Source: CBDBND01 sp965207985
Lineage (GTDB): Bacteria > Pseudomonadota > Alphaproteobacteria > Rhodospirillales > Rhodospirillaceae
Length of the DNA stretch: 64,000 nt
Assembly: GCA_965207985.1 (NCBI GenBank)
Contig: CBDBND010000027.1
Location: 1-64,000, forward strand
Reading direction: 5' to 3'
This document shows, one piece after another, positions 18,144 to 27,862 of the stretch. A program made the position numbers and the translations under genes. The notes below the pieces were generated by a model. That model worked only from the letters and a program-made list of their open reading frames with translations, was not told the DNA's origin and did no database searches. The first letter of the stretch is position 1. Every line of letters begins with the position of its first letter.

Positions 18144-20888
18144 TTAAAAGTTAGCGCTAGCGCGCAAATAGTAATAGGGACCTTGCCAGGAAATCATCGA
18201 ATCCGAACGGTAGATTCTGCCGCAGCACGCCTCGAACTCTGCCCGATCCGGGGTTTCGCCAAAGACGTTCAGCACGCCAAACGTCAGTCTGTAAGTACTA
18301 TTGACCCTCCAAGAGGCTTCCATGTCGATGAGTAGTTTACCACCAAACTTCTGGATGTTGTTGAGGTCCGTGAAGTCCGAGTGATTGGCCTGCTTGTAGC
18401 TGCCATACCAATTGGCGCGCCCCATAACTTCATACCGGCCCCACGAATGTCGAGCTGTGAACACACCCCGAGATTTCGGCATTTGATTCTCGGTATCGAA
18501 AACGTCCTCGTCGTTCACAAAAGAAAACGCATCGCCGTCGCGTCCTGTTCGAACCGGTACTTTCGTAACCTTGGTGTCGTTAACGTTCAAGGAAGCCGAT
18601 AACTCCGTGATTCTGTTGCCTGAGGCGAAGGTGTAGATCGCCACCACGTCAACGCCTTGGGTTTCGGTATCTAGGTCGTTGTTGAAGAAACTCACCTGAG
18701 CGATAGTAATGGCGCCCGGCACTCCAATCGCTTCCAGAGCGGCCCTTTCTTCGGGGCCGATCATGAAATCCGAGGACAGCACGATCCGGTTCCGCAGTTC
18801 GATAAAGTAGTAATCGATAGAAAACATCAAATTGTCTGTAGGTATTGCGGCAATACCCATGGTGAACTGGGTAGCCTTCTCAGCATCAAGCGGCTCTGCG
18901 CCAAAAAATGCGGATATGGGATGGGTGGCCGGGAAGATCCCCTCGGCCACCGGGATACCTGCATCGTTAATCCTGGTGGACACGTTTGTCGTGGAAATCT
19001 GGCCCGGCGTCGGTGCCCTGAAGCCCGTGCCCACGGATGCCCGGAACGAAGCAGCTTCGAGGAACGAGTAGTTCCCCGCCACCTTCCATGAGAAATTTTG
19101 TCCAAAGTCAGCGAAATCCTCAAGCCGTCCGGCCACGTTCAGAAGGAGCTGATCCGAGATATCCGCTTCCAGGTCCATGTAAAAGGCCTTGCTGCTCCGA
19201 TCGAACTCGGAGGTGAACTCAGGCGCGTAACCTGGAAATCCGTTGGAGCCCACGGGAAGGGCGTTTTTAATTGGGTCCCCGGAAATACACGGCCCCAGGC
19301 GTTCTTGCCCGGGGATTCGGCATTCCACGACCGTTAGATCGTCGTTGGGATCAGCATCCACTTCAGCCTGGGTGATCTCGAAATTGAAAGGATCAATCGA
19401 CGCGAACGGACCAACCTGATGGGAGGCTTGATCTCCCTCCCGCAGAGCGTAGCCTTCTTCGCGGTATTCGAAACCGAAAGCAATATTCAGATTACCGAAA
19501 CCATCGGCAATCACCAGATAGTTGAAATCGGCATTAACCGACCACTCGGCCGTGACCAGGGCGCCTGGACGGAATACCGTGGGCGAGGCGGGGCCGAGAG
19601 AAGGATTCCACGTATTCTCTATTGTGTACTGGATCTTGTTCTCACCAGTGCGGAGGCTGAAATCCCAGTTCACATCGTTATTCAGAATCCCGTTGATACC
19701 CCCGGTAATACCGTAGTCCATGACCTGCCCGTAGAAACGCGGGGTAAACCCACCGGGGAAACGGTCTCGGGGGTCGTAGATTGAGCCGTCGACCAGGCGC
19801 ACCGGTAGCAATTGCTGAACGCCCGGACGGCGATAGAAGAAACTTCCGTTGGATTCATATTTACGCCAATTGGCGAAACCGTATGCTTCTGTATTGCCGT
19901 TCAACGGAAGTCCCGCGTTGACGAACACTTTGACGTCTTCTCGTGGTGGCTCACCCCAAACCTGCTCGGGGTTGCTAAGATTCTCGCGAAAACGAGGCGT
20001 GGTGTCGTCGGGGATTCCATCAGCGCCTGTCACCAAACTCAGGAGGTTGCCGTCGGCATCACGAACCTCGGTAAAGACATCGGGGCCAAAACGATCTGCG
20101 ATACCGTCCCCGTTTGTGTCCATTTCCACCATTGCGGCCTCTAAGGGAGTCAGCCCTGAGCCCCAAGGAATGGCGAGATCGTAGCGGGTACCCCTATTTG
20201 TGCCTGAGCCTTCGGCATATTCGGCACTAACGTTGAGAAAGCCCTCGTCGCCAAGGCTTAAACCAAAATTCCCAGCCACTCGATCATCCCAACCTCCGTC
20301 TTTGTACTCCCCGTAGTAAGCGTGAACCTCAGCCCCGTCAGCGACATCCTTCAGGTTGAAGTTCAGCACGCCGGCAATGGCGTCGGAGCCGTATTGAGCA
20401 CCGGCACCATCGCGCAGCACTTCGACCGATTTCAGAGCGATTGCCGGAATCGTGGCAAGATCCGGCCCATGAGAGCCAAAACCGGCGAGCCGCACCAGCG
20501 CCGCTCGATGGCGGCGCTTGCCGTTGATCAAAACCAGAGTCTTGTCTGAATCCAGACCCCGGAGAGTGGGCGGTCGTACAAAGGTCGCGCCATCGGCGAT
20601 GGGCTCTCTGCCTACGTTGAACGACGGCACAAGCTTGTTTATGACGTCAGTCAGGTCCGAGGAATTGCCTACACTTTCCAAGTCGTCTTGGTTGAACAAA
20701 TCTACCGGCACTGGACTATTCGTGGCGGTTCGGCCCGCTGTCCGGGTACCGACTGTAATGATTTCTTCTATGTATTCGGATTCAGCTGGTTGCTTTGCGA
20801 TTGCGTCCCCGTCCGCTGAGATCCCGCTGAGCAGACCCACCAACCACAATACACTTAACGCTCTCAAACCGGCATTATGCAAGGGCAT
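18144..20888 (-). CDS. TonB-dependent outer-membrane receptor, 914 aa
   Basis: Signal peptide in residues 1-32. TonB-box-like IEEIITVGTRT, then a plug with LRGLDSDKTLVLINGKRRHR and VEVLRDGAGAQYGSDAIAGV. The barrel ends YYLRASANF with terminal aromatic residue. The plug variant (LINGKRRHR, LRDGAGAQYGSDAIAGV) is the type common in sphingomonad-, Caulobacter- and Shewanella-like receptors, often linked to sugar, peptide or aromatic uptake; ligand not predictable. Its 3' end lies about 30 bp from the IS3 terminus, so the gene escaped the insertion. No regulator or transport partner adjoins it. Confidence 0.93.
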   Translation of the reverse strand: MPLHNAGLRALSVLWLVGLLSGISADGDAIAKQPAESEYIEEIITVGTRTAGRTATNSPVPVDLFNQDDLESVGNSSDLTDVINKLVPSFNVGREPIADGATFVRPPTLRGLDSDKTLVLINGKRRHRAALVRLAGFGSHGPDLATIPAIALKSVEVLRDGAGAQYGSDAIAGVLNFNLKDVADGAEVHAYYGEYKDGGWDDRVAGNFGLSLGDEGFLNVSAEYAEGSGTNRGTRYDLAIPWGSGLTPLEAAMVEMDTNGDGIADRFGPDVFTEVRDADGNLLSLVTGADGIPDDTTPRFRENLSNPEQVWGEPPREDVKVFVNAGLPLNGNTEAYGFANWRKYESNGSFFYRRPGVQQLLPVRLVDGSIYDPRDRFPGGFTPRFYGQVMDYGITGGINGILNNDVNWDFSLRTGENKIQYTIENTWNPSLGPASPTVFRPGALVTAEWSVNADFNYLVIADGFGNLNIAFGFEYREEGYALREGDQASHQVGPFASIDPFNFEITQAEVDADPNDDLTVVECRIPGQERLGPCISGDPIKNALPVGSNGFPGYAPEFTSEFDRSSKAFYMDLEADISDQLLLNVAGRLEDFADFGQNFSWKVAGNYSFLEAASFRASVGTGFRAPTPGQISTTNVSTRINDAGIPVAEGIFPATHPISAFFGAEPLDAEKATQFTMGIAAIPTDNLMFSIDYYFIELRNRIVLSSDFMIGPEERAALEAIGVPGAITIAQVSFFNNDLDTETQGVDVVAIYTFASGNRITELSASLNVNDTKVTKVPVRTGRDGDAFSFVNDEDVFDTENQMPKSRGVFTARHSWGRYEVMGRANWYGSYKQANHSDFTDLNNIQKFGGKLLIDMEASWRVNSTYRLTFGVLNVFGETPDRAEFEACCGRIYRSDSMISWQGPYYYLRASANF

Positions 20889-21064
20889 TAGCAGACCAAA
20901 TTCTCTTGGTCGTCTCTCTATCTCTCTGTCCCCTTTTAGCGAATTTCAAAGCACAAGTTTAGAGCATCGGGCGAGAAATTTGAATCGATTTGATGGGCCA
21001 GGTGCCAGGGCCGCGATATGTCTAGCCGGTCCCAAAGGCAGTTTGCAAAGCACCTACCCACTGT

Positions 21065-21937
21065 TCAATCAAACAGGTATTTCAGTCCGACCGTCAGGGA
21101 CCACTGTTCAATACCCCTAAACTCAGTGGTGTTTGTCAAATCGCTGATTTTATGTTTGATGTAGGTGTTCTCGTCATTGATGTTACCAAATCGGCTGTAG
21201 GTCAGTTTCATACCGAGGAGGAATCGCTGACTGAGACGGTAGTCGACGCCAGCGTGAACGTGTCCCGAGATATCGGTATCGGATGCATTTACATCCTGCA
21301 AGCTGTCATACTGGCTTGGGTCGCTGCACTCGGCACCTGGTTTGCAGGAATACTGTCCGTAATAATAGAGATCAGAAATCCTGGATTTAGAAAGGCCCGC
21401 TCCCGCGCCCACATAGGGCACCAATTTTGTCTCCGCAAGTGGAAAGTCATAGTAGGCGCTAAGCTGCAAGGTGCGTGTTGTTAAATTGTCAATCGAGGCC
21501 GTGGAGCTCGACTGAACAGGGCTGTCTGGATTGGGTAGGACGGGAGAGCCGTCCAGGTAAGTAATGTTTGTAAAGTGTTGTTCTATACCGCTCCGGCGTT
21601 GAGCCGCACCTAATTCGACCCTCGTGTTGGAGAACATTCGGCCTATGGAGATCTCAAATGCGGGCGCCCTGTCGGCATCAAGATGGTAAAACCACCTATA
21701 GCCCTCCGGGGATCTATCAGTCCAATTAACGCTGTCATGATCAGGATAGCGGGTGGTGTCGCGGTTGTGGCCCTCCTGTAATAGGCTGGACGTCCAATTC
21801 ATACCTACATTTGCCCCCAAATACCAATTGGACCACTTAGTTTCTTGCGCTAGGGACTGTCCCGCTGCGACGCAGAGAGACAAACCGACCCAAAGGCCAA
21901 AGCAAGTCACACTGAAAAATCGGTGTTTGGACCGCAT
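21065..21937 (-). CDS. Outer-membrane beta-barrel protein, 290 aa
   Basis: Start ATG at 21937 has a strong AGGAGG ribosome site 8 bases upstream. Signal peptide 1-30 ends SLAQE. The mature protein begins NWYLGANVGMNW, has alternating hydrophobic strands (LQLSAYYDFPL, LVPYVGAGAGLSKS) and ends SLTVGLKYLFD. This is the pattern of OmpA-like or OmpW/porin-family 8- to 10-strand barrels. A Cys pair in YSCKPGAECSD may form a loop disulfide. Lies 176 bp downstream of the receptor start on the same strand. Confidence 0.8.
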   Translation of the reverse strand: MRSKHRFFSVTCFGLWVGLSLCVAAGQSLAQETKWSNWYLGANVGMNWTSSLLQEGHNRDTTRYPDHDSVNWTDRSPEGYRWFYHLDADRAPAFEISIGRMFSNTRVELGAAQRRSGIEQHFTNITYLDGSPVLPNPDSPVQSSSTASIDNLTTRTLQLSAYYDFPLAETKLVPYVGAGAGLSKSRISDLYYYGQYSCKPGAECSDPSQYDSLQDVNASDTDISGHVHAGVDYRLSQRFLLGMKLTYSRFGNINDENTYIKHKISDLTNTTEFRGIEQWSLTVGLKYLFD

Positions 21938-22345
21938 TTCGTTACCTCCTAGAAGTTTAATGATGGGTCTCAGACGGGGCGGCTTTGTGCAAAACGAAGG
22001 GTTCTGGCATCATCGCTCTGCAACAACAGTAGCAATAGTCGCGCCTTGGATGTACAGGTAAATGGTGGCCACCCTGATTATACGGCATCGTAGATCACAT
22101 TGAGAGGCAACAGGAGCCATACACTCGGCACGACGGGATCGTCGAAGCGGACCTTGATCCCGCTTGTAAGCGGCGCCGGGGCGAAGACATACCGGTTAGA
22201 TTTTGGCTTGGAATTAGGATGGTGTAGATGGTTCAGAACCAGTATTCGGATGTGCCCTCGTTATTTTGCTTATTGCTGACGGAGGACCGCTCAAGGGGCA
22301 GTCCGAGATTTCGTATGACTTGGCAAGGCCGCTCGGATGCGACGA
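21938..22345. other. Intergenic region between two barrel genes
   Basis: Holds the ribosome site and presumably promoter of the 21065-21937 gene. I see no coding frame with protein-like composition and no clear terminator; the first part of the 22346 gene trailer is GC rich. Confidence 0.4.
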
Positions 22346-23317
22346 CTAAAAGCGGTACTTCAGCGTCACGCCCATTCCAAGCACTTCCATCTCTTCAGTC
22401 CTGAAATAGCCCACAACCGGCTCGCTCAGGTCCCTGCGTAAATTAGGAACATGACTTCGTAACGGGTCCCAGTGAAATCCACCGTCGCTAAACTCGTCGA
22501 AACGAACCCAGCGACCCTTGATTCCAAGCGTGACCGATTCGCTCACCGCATAGTCGAAGCCTAGTACCACTTGATAGCCGTAGACTGTATCGGACAGCCG
22601 TGTCTGGGCACTGCTGGTGCTACCGGCTAAATTTCTCCGGATTTCATCAACATTGGGCAAACCAGCGCCTGTGGCAATGGCGCGCGAATCTGGGTTGCGC
22701 ACCCACAGGCTGGCGTATTCCATGTCGGTGAATCCCGCGCCCGCACCAATGCCAATGTACGGCGTGTACCGGCTCGAATTGTCAAATTCGAGCAATAAGT
22801 TCAAGAATACGTTGTGCGCCGTTACGTTGCCAATACGATCGGTTGCCTTGACGATCTCCTGTGCCAATTTATCGCCGGTCGCTCCGCTGGCGCCGGGAAC
22901 ATCAGCAGTGTCGTCGTACACTGTGTCACGGTAGAAATACTCTATCTCAATGTTGAACTTGCCCCAAATACTATCAGGATATCGACTGGACAACCGATAT
23001 CCCACGGCTGCTCCGGCAAGCAGTCCTTCGGCCCGGCCGAACGCGTTCGTCCATCCGGCGCCAAGTCCCCGATCCGCACCCGTGCAGTTGTAGTTTTCAT
23101 ATCCTGCGGTTTGTGTCACCGTTGCGAACATCGGATTGATGAATTCGTCGCAGACACTCGCCCGATCGTCGGACGTGCCGGCTGTTTGTAAAGCTGAAGC
23201 GACGTTCGCACCCAACTCAGCAGAAAAATAAAACCCCGTATCCGCCCACGCGTTGGGCAGCGCTATCGTCCATGTAACGGTGAGGAAGCCCATCATGAGG
23301 GGTAAGTTGAAACGCAT
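22346..23317 (-). CDS. Outer-membrane beta-barrel protein, 323 aa
   Basis: Signal peptide 1-25 (ending NAWAD), then GFYFSAELGANVASAL, strands such as LLAGAAVGYRLSSRY, YTPYIGIGAGAGFTD and YQVVLGFDYAVSES, and the C-terminal VLGMGVTLKYRF, a classic outer-membrane insertion signal. Contains two cysteines in an early loop. Related in design to the 21065-21937 product (porin-family / surface-antigen-type barrel) but only weakly in sequence. Function unknown; adhesin, porin or stress barrel are options. Confidence 0.8.
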   Translation of the reverse strand: MRFNLPLMMGFLTVTWTIALPNAWADTGFYFSAELGANVASALQTAGTSDDRASVCDEFINPMFATVTQTAGYENYNCTGADRGLGAGWTNAFGRAEGLLAGAAVGYRLSSRYPDSIWGKFNIEIEYFYRDTVYDDTADVPGASGATGDKLAQEIVKATDRIGNVTAHNVFLNLLLEFDNSSRYTPYIGIGAGAGFTDMEYASLWVRNPDSRAIATGAGLPNVDEIRRNLAGSTSSAQTRLSDTVYGYQVVLGFDYAVSESVTLGIKGRWVRFDEFSDGGFHWDPLRSHVPNLRRDLSEPVVGYFRTEEMEVLGMGVTLKYRF

Positions 23318-23570
23318 GAGGGCGTTATAAGCTGACGCTCAACCGACCGTCAACGTGGTTCGTACAAGTAGCGCAATTGAGTCTCGAAGCGGATATTGAT
23401 ATTACCCAACGGAATTTCCTGGTTTAAGGCTGGTCTTCCCGAAAACCTTATCCTTCCGACCCCAAAGAGGGGTAGTGCATCAGTTTGAAATCTGCTGGGG
23501 TTGACGCAGGTCTCGCAATCGCCCACCACTTCCTTTATGCTTAGCGGGAAGCATAGGAGGCGTGCCACAA

Positions 23571-23701
23571 TGCCAGCCGAAGATAGATATCAGGTGGACA
23601 TCGCAAGGGACAATCAGAAAGACTTGCTTGATGTACTACAGCATATCTGCACTGTGGTTGAGCTACTCCCTGATTATTGGACAGGTTCTGGTTTGATTTA
23701 A
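23571..23701 (+). pseudogene. 5' stub of a small gene cut by IS3
   Basis: AGGAGG at 23549-23554 precedes ATG 23571. The frame encodes PAEDRYQVDIARDNQKDLLD, then LQHICTVVELLPDYWTGSG, and meets IS3 DNA at about 23686. DNA encoding VELLPDYWTGSG resembles 27980-28012, so a second relic of the same sequence lies 4.3 kb away. Family unknown. Confidence 0.45.
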
Positions 23702-24135
23702 GCTACTTTCTGGGCCTGCTGATCGGTTTGGTTTTGCTCGATTGCCGTCCAATAGACCACGGCGGGCGGCCTGCCGCCAAGGGCGGAATGAGGACGCCTC
23801 TCATTGTAGAACGTGATCCATTTGCGGATACCCGCCCTGGCCTGTGAGCCGTTTTCCCAGGCGTGCAGATAGACGCACTCGTATTTGAGCGTGCGCCAAA
23901 GCCGCTCGACGAAGATGTTGTCGAGGAACCGCCCCTTGCCGTCCATCGAGATGCGCACGCCCGTCCGCCGAAGCCGGTCGGTCCAAGCAAACGAGGTGAA
24001 CTGCGAGCCCTGGTCGGTGTTCATGATCTCTGGCGCACCGAACGTGTGGGTCGCCTCGTTTAACGCCTCGACGCAGAAGTCAGCCTCCAGCGTGTTCGAG
24101 ATGCGCCAAGCCAGCACCGTGAGGGCATAGCCCAG
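23686..24135 (-). mobile_element. IS3-family OrfB, C-terminal half
   Basis: Minus-strand frame ending at 23698 carries VLAWRISNTLEADFCVEALN, MNTDQGSQFTSFAWTDRL (second D block) and NIFVERLWRTLKYECVYL (E block), ending in the YNERRPHSALGGRPP signature. This is the IS3/IS407-like OrfB C-terminal half, a different element from the RYPASEK type. The N-terminal half is missing at the junction with the next IS at ~24135. Confidence 0.9.
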
Positions 24136-24731
24136 GGGATGTATTACAGCTGGTCGAAGGAGTTCCTTGAGGCCGGGAAGAAGCGCCTGGCCGGTGATAC
24201 GGCCCGTGAGGCCAACACGGGCGAGGTCAAGGAGCTGCGCCGCCAGGCTCACGACCTCAAGGAGGTGGTGGCCGAACAGGCCCTGGAACTGCGCCTTCTC
24301 AAAAAAAGCATGATCGGGGATGGGGGAGACGATCAATGAGATACCCCGCCTCCGAGAAGCTCGAGATCATCAGGCTGGTGGAACAGTCGCATCTGCCGGC
24401 CAAGCGTACGCTGGACACCCTTGGGGTTCCCCGCACCACCTTCTACCGCTGGTACGACAAGTACCTGGAGGGCGGGATAGAAGCCCTTGAAGACAGGTTT
24501 CCCAAGCCGTCCCGGGTGTGGAACCGCATCCCGGATGAGATCCGTGACCGGATTGTCCAGATGGCCCTGGAGAACCCGGACCTGTCGCCCCGGGAACTGG
24601 CGGTGCGCTTCACCGATACACAGGCCTACTTCGTCTCGGAAGCCAGTGTTTACCGGCTTCTCAAGGCCCATGACCTGATCACCAGCCCGGCGTTCGTGGT
24701 GATCAGCCATCACAAACGTCCTCACTCTTGA
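24136..24731 (+). mobile_element. IS3-family element, OrfA end and OrfB N-terminal half
   Basis: OrfA remnant ends at 24339 (YYSWSKEFLEAGKKRLAGD, then a coiled coil ELRRQAHDLKEVVAEQALEL). OrfB starts at 24336 in an ATGA overlap and reads RYPASEKLEIIRLVEQSHLP, LGVPRTTFYRWYDKYLEGG and SEASVYRLLKAHDLI before diverging after PAFVVI (about 24705). The catalytic half is missing; the matching half occurs at 12751-13339 on the other strand. Confidence 0.9.
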
Positions 24732-24740
24732 AGGCTGCTA

Positions 24741-24956
24741 GGGATTGAACAACATGAATACGGTTACGCTTTATCAGGGAATGAGGGAAGGGCACCGGAA
24801 TATGAAAAAGTACGAGCATTGCTCACGCAGGCACCCAATGATCCATGTCGAGCCGGTGTCTTCTCGAGCAGGTTCAACCAGGACTTAATTCAATCTTTGA
24901 GAGCGTTTAGACCCACCTTGGAAGAATTATCTTTTGGTCAGATTACCAATGATTGA
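24741..24956 (+). pseudogene. C-terminal fragment of an unknown protein
   Basis: In the frame ending with TGA at 24954-24956 the DNA reads EYGYALSGNEGRAPEYEKV, RALLTQAPNDPCRAGVFSS and PTLEELSFGQITND. No start codon remains because the IS3 fragment replaced the 5' part. Its stop overlaps the start of the next gene by 8 bases (ATGATTGA), which argues that both are real and translationally coupled. Family unknown. Confidence 0.45.
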
Positions 24957-25200
24957 TCAAGCCGACCTTAACCGTGTGATCAATGTGGTGAAGGAAAAGG
25001 GCGATTTCCCGACAACATGCGATCTCGCGGAAGACCTAAAGCTTGATGAGGAATACATCAAGAAGATCGTCGAACATGCGGTTAGGACGGGGTTGCTCAG
25101 GGCATTTATCCGGACCAAACCTCTTGTCGACGGTACTCCGACGAACATCACGCACAATCGCCTGTGCCAGACCAAGAGACGCCGATGGTCTTCAAAATGA
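24949..25200 (+). CDS. Small putative winged-helix protein, 83 aa
   Basis: ATG at 24949 inside the end of the preceding frame. Residues 1-55 (LNRVINVVKEKGDFPTTCDL, LKLDEEYIKKIVEHAVRTGL) look like a winged-helix unit: helix, helix-turn-helix, then a basic wing. The C-terminal part (TNITHNRLCQTKRRRWSSK) is basic. A DNA- or nucleotide-binding role is possible but not shown. Confidence 0.45.
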   Translation: MIDQADLNRVINVVKEKGDFPTTCDLAEDLKLDEEYIKKIVEHAVRTGLLRAFIRTKPLVDGTPTNITHNRLCQTKRRRWSSK

Positions 25201-25271
25201 AAACTAGGTTATCAAGAATGCCGCGTGGCGCCGCCGAAAGACGACGGCAAGGATGACTATCCGGGTGGGTA

Positions 25272-25715
25272 ATGATGTATGAAATACGCCTTTGGTATGC
25301 ACGTTTCATCATGGTGCTTTGCGTGTTGATGTTCGCGTTCCTGGCGCAGCTCTATGCCTTCAGGCCCTTGGACGGGATCGACATGTTCGGCGTGAGCGTC
25401 TCCGGCGAAGCCCACTCCATCACCTTCCTGCGCACCAGTCTGGGCGCGACGTTCTCCAGCCTGTTTTTCGCCGGCGTCATAGGCCTGGCGCGGCCAAGGC
25501 TGTTCTACCCATGCCTGACCTTCATCATCGGCGTCATGACCATGATCGTAGCGCTCAGGCTCTATGGGTTTGCCGTCGACGGCATCACGCCTACCAACAT
25601 CTCGGAACTGCGCAACGAAGGCGCCGGCTGGCTGATTTTTCTCTCCGGCTGGTTCGCCTACCCCTCCGGATATGACGACGATGGGTTCCGGAAAAGGCTG
25701 CGGGGGCCGCGTTGA
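25272..25715 (+). CDS. Membrane protein, DUF4345-like, 147 aa
   Basis: Four hydrophobic segments at about residues 10-28, 48-68, 76-98 and 115-130. The pattern YAFRPLDGIDMFGVSVSG, SITFLRTSLGATF and CLTFIIGVMTMIVALRLYGF resembles small DUF4345-type inner-membrane proteins. Start chosen at ATG ATG 25272-25277 after GGGTGGGTA. Function unknown. Confidence 0.6.
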   Translation: MMYEIRLWYARFIMVLCVLMFAFLAQLYAFRPLDGIDMFGVSVSGEAHSITFLRTSLGATFSSLFFAGVIGLARPRLFYPCLTFIIGVMTMIVALRLYGFAVDGITPTNISELRNEGAGWLIFLSGWFAYPSGYDDDGFRKRLRGPR

Positions 25716-25821
25716 TGCCTCAGCCGCCACCGCAGCCACCACGTCCCGTCGCGCGGGTCATGGGCCGCACTATCACGGCCTCTTTTCCCGGGCGGCCGGC
25801 GCGGCCCTATGGAGGCACCCG

Positions 25822-25984
25822 ATGAATGATCGCCATATCATCGTCGCCATCATCATCGGTCTTTCGATCGTGATCGCGACCGGAATCAACAGTTACTTCT
25901 CGCCTTATCCGATGTGTGTGCGCCTGGCGTATGGTGGTGACGATATCGACAAGGCCGCGCAAAATTGCGCCCATGCATTGGGAG
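25822..25984 (+). pseudogene. Small single-pass membrane protein, 3' truncated
   Basis: ATG at 25822 with GGAGG 8-12 bases upstream. One membrane helix (IIVAIIIGLSIVIATGI) then a short periplasmic part with two cysteines (PYPMCVRL, AAQNCAHALGGK). Many small proteins of this type are 60-70 residues, so little may be lost. The frame runs into IS1595 DNA at about 25985. Confidence 0.6.
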
Positions 25985-26291
25985 GGAAGCCCCTTACTCG
26001 ACCACCGTCGTCAACTCCGATGGATGGCGCGGCTACAACGGCCTCGTCGATCTCGGCTATGATCACTTCCGGGTCGACCATTCCTGCGATGAGTTCGCCC
26101 GCGGCCCGGTTCACATCAATGGCATCGAGGGCTTCTGGGGCATGGCCAAGGTGCGGCTCGTAAAGTTCAAGGGCGTGCCCAAACACACATTCCACCTCCA
26201 CCTCAAGGAAACCGAGTGGCGCTTCAACCATCGGGCTTCCAACAAGGTCAGGCTTCTGCTACGTCAACTGCGAGAAAAACCGATCTGCTAG
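25985..26291 (+). mobile_element. IS1595-family transposase, C-terminal fragment
   Basis: Encodes VVNSDGWRGYNGLVDLGYDH, FARGPVHINGIEGFWGMAK and HLHLKETEWRFNHR, the DDE(N) C-terminal half of ISXO2/IS1595 transposases, to a stop at 26291. The N-terminal zinc-ribbon half is missing. Confidence 0.9.
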
Positions 26292-26340
26292 GCAAGACCC
26301 TACGATAGAATTCCCGCCACCGATTGAAGAGGTCATTGGC

Positions 26341-26742
26341 ATGAGCAGTCCTCGAGCATTTATTTCTTATTCTCACGATTCAGAAGAACACAACGACTGG
26401 GTCAGGAGGCTCGCTACCCGGTTACGTGAAAACGGTGTAGACGCGTCTATTGATCAATGGGATCTCAGGCCCGGTGCCGATATGGCGGCGTTCATGCACG
26501 ACGGTGTGTCGCAATCGGACCGAGTGATTTTAGTTTGTACACCTACGTATTGTGAAAAAGCAGACGCGGGTACAGGTGGTGTTGGTTATGAAAAATTGAT
26601 CGTTACTAAGGATTTAGTGGAGACCATCGACACGCGAAAATTTATTCCTGTGGTAAGGGAACAAGCGACGTGTGGGAGCTCCATCTCCTGCACAGGCTGG
26701 TGGACGCGGCCGGGTTACTGGACAGGCCAGCACTCTTGCTGA
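26341..26742 (+). pseudogene. SEFIR (TIR-like) domain protein, truncated
   Basis: Begins SSPRAFISYSHDSEEHNDWV, with RLRENGVDASIDQWDLRPGA and SDRVILVCTPTYCEKAD, the canonical SEFIR/TIR-fold motifs found in bacterial signalling and anti-phage proteins. Homology ends at KFIPVVREQ (about 26664); usual members continue for 40-60 residues of SEFIR and then an effector or repeat region. The remaining codons to 26742 are from unrelated DNA. In defence proteins the domain may bind or cleave NAD-related ligands; here it is cut and probably inactive. Confidence 0.85.
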
Positions 26743-26802
26743 ATCTGTCGGCGGACAGCGGACGCGAGATGTTGGCCCGCCCTCAAGCCCCTTCAATGAC
26801 GC

Positions 26803-27121
26803 TCAATCCACTGACAGTTTGCTGCGCTGATCGCGAAGCAGCGCCAATACGTTGTCGAGATTATTCTTTGTCTGCCCCCTCTCGAACGGCACACGCTCGC
26901 GGGTTCGCTCCTGCAGGGCGGAGCGGTAGGCTGCTGCGGCCTGCCCAAGGAGGCCATTGTGCCCCGTGATTCGCCCTAGTATGTGAAGTGTAGCGCCGAG
27001 ATTGTGCTGCGCACGAGCCCAATGCAGCGGAACAAGATCGCGGGGCAGTTCCTCAAGCGCAATGCGATGTGCCGCTACCGCCTGCATAAGCAGCTTCGTA
27101 TCGCCATTCCTCTCGCCCACC
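26803..27121 (-). pseudogene. Tetratricopeptide-repeat fragment
   Basis: The minus strand encodes AVAAHRIALEELPRDLVPLH, WARAQHNLGATLHILGRI and AAAYRSALQERTRERVPF, ending QTKNNLDNVLALLRDQ. These are tandem TPR units of the kind found in SEFIR/CHAT/NB-ARC sensors (T-RERVPL-WA-TQNNLGNAL). The start is supplied by IS3 DNA at about 27122. It may be the C-terminus of a multi-domain sensor related to the nearby SEFIR fragment, now in opposite orientation. Confidence 0.75.
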
Positions 27122-27122
27122 T

Positions 27123-27862
27123 GAGCGGGATGTAGGTGATGTCGGCGCACCAGACATGGTCGGGGCGCTCGATGGCGAGGCCCTTGAGACGGTACGGATA
27201 GACCCGGTGTTCGGGATGGGGCGTGCTCGTCTTCGGCGCCCGGTAGATCGCCTCCAGCCCCATCAGGCGCATGAGGCGCCGAACCCGGTGACGGCCGACG
27301 ACACCCCCCTCGCGGCGCAAATGACGGGCCATCTGACGGGACCCATAGAACGGATGTTTAAGGAACAACTCGTCGATGCGCCGCATCAGCGCCAGGTTGG
27401 CCGGGCTCTCGCCCCGCAGCCTGTAATAGAGAGATGATCGGCTGATCGACAGTATCTCGCATTGACGGCTCAAGCTGAGATCGGAAACGTCGCGGCGCAC
27501 CATCGCCTTGCGCTCCGGCCGGCTCATCGCTTGAGCCCTTTGGCCAAAAAATCCCGCTCCACCGTCAACTGGCCGATCTTGGCATGAAGATCGTGGACCT
27601 CGGCCTCAATGTCCCGGCGGGACGCCTCCACGCCGTTCGAGAACACATCGCCCAGGCCGTCCATGGCCTGGCGCTTCCATGTGCTGACCTGATTGGGGTG
27701 AACCTCATAGCGCGCCGCGATCTCCTGGATCGTCCGGTCGCCACGTAGCGCCTCCAGCGCCACCTTCGCCTTGAACTCAGGCGTGAACTTCCGTCGCTTC
27801 GTCATCTCGTATTCCTCCGTAACCGGGGGAATACACCTTAAACAACTGTCCGATTTTCCAGG
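27123..27862 (-). mobile_element. IS3-family element, OrfA intact, OrfB truncated
   Basis: Second copy of the element at 17613-18113, with identical OrfA (27524-27805). OrfB begins at 27527, overlapping OrfA by 4 bp, and reaches further: SGHLRREGG-type block and HVWCADITYIPL, the first catalytic D, before it is cut at ~27122 by the TPR fragment. Left terminus near 27862. Confidence 0.93.

Noticed and set aside
23350..23568. 72-codon minus-strand frame between the barrel gene and the small stub
   Set aside because: No ribosome site, no family, and it overlaps the probable promoter region of the 23571 stub.
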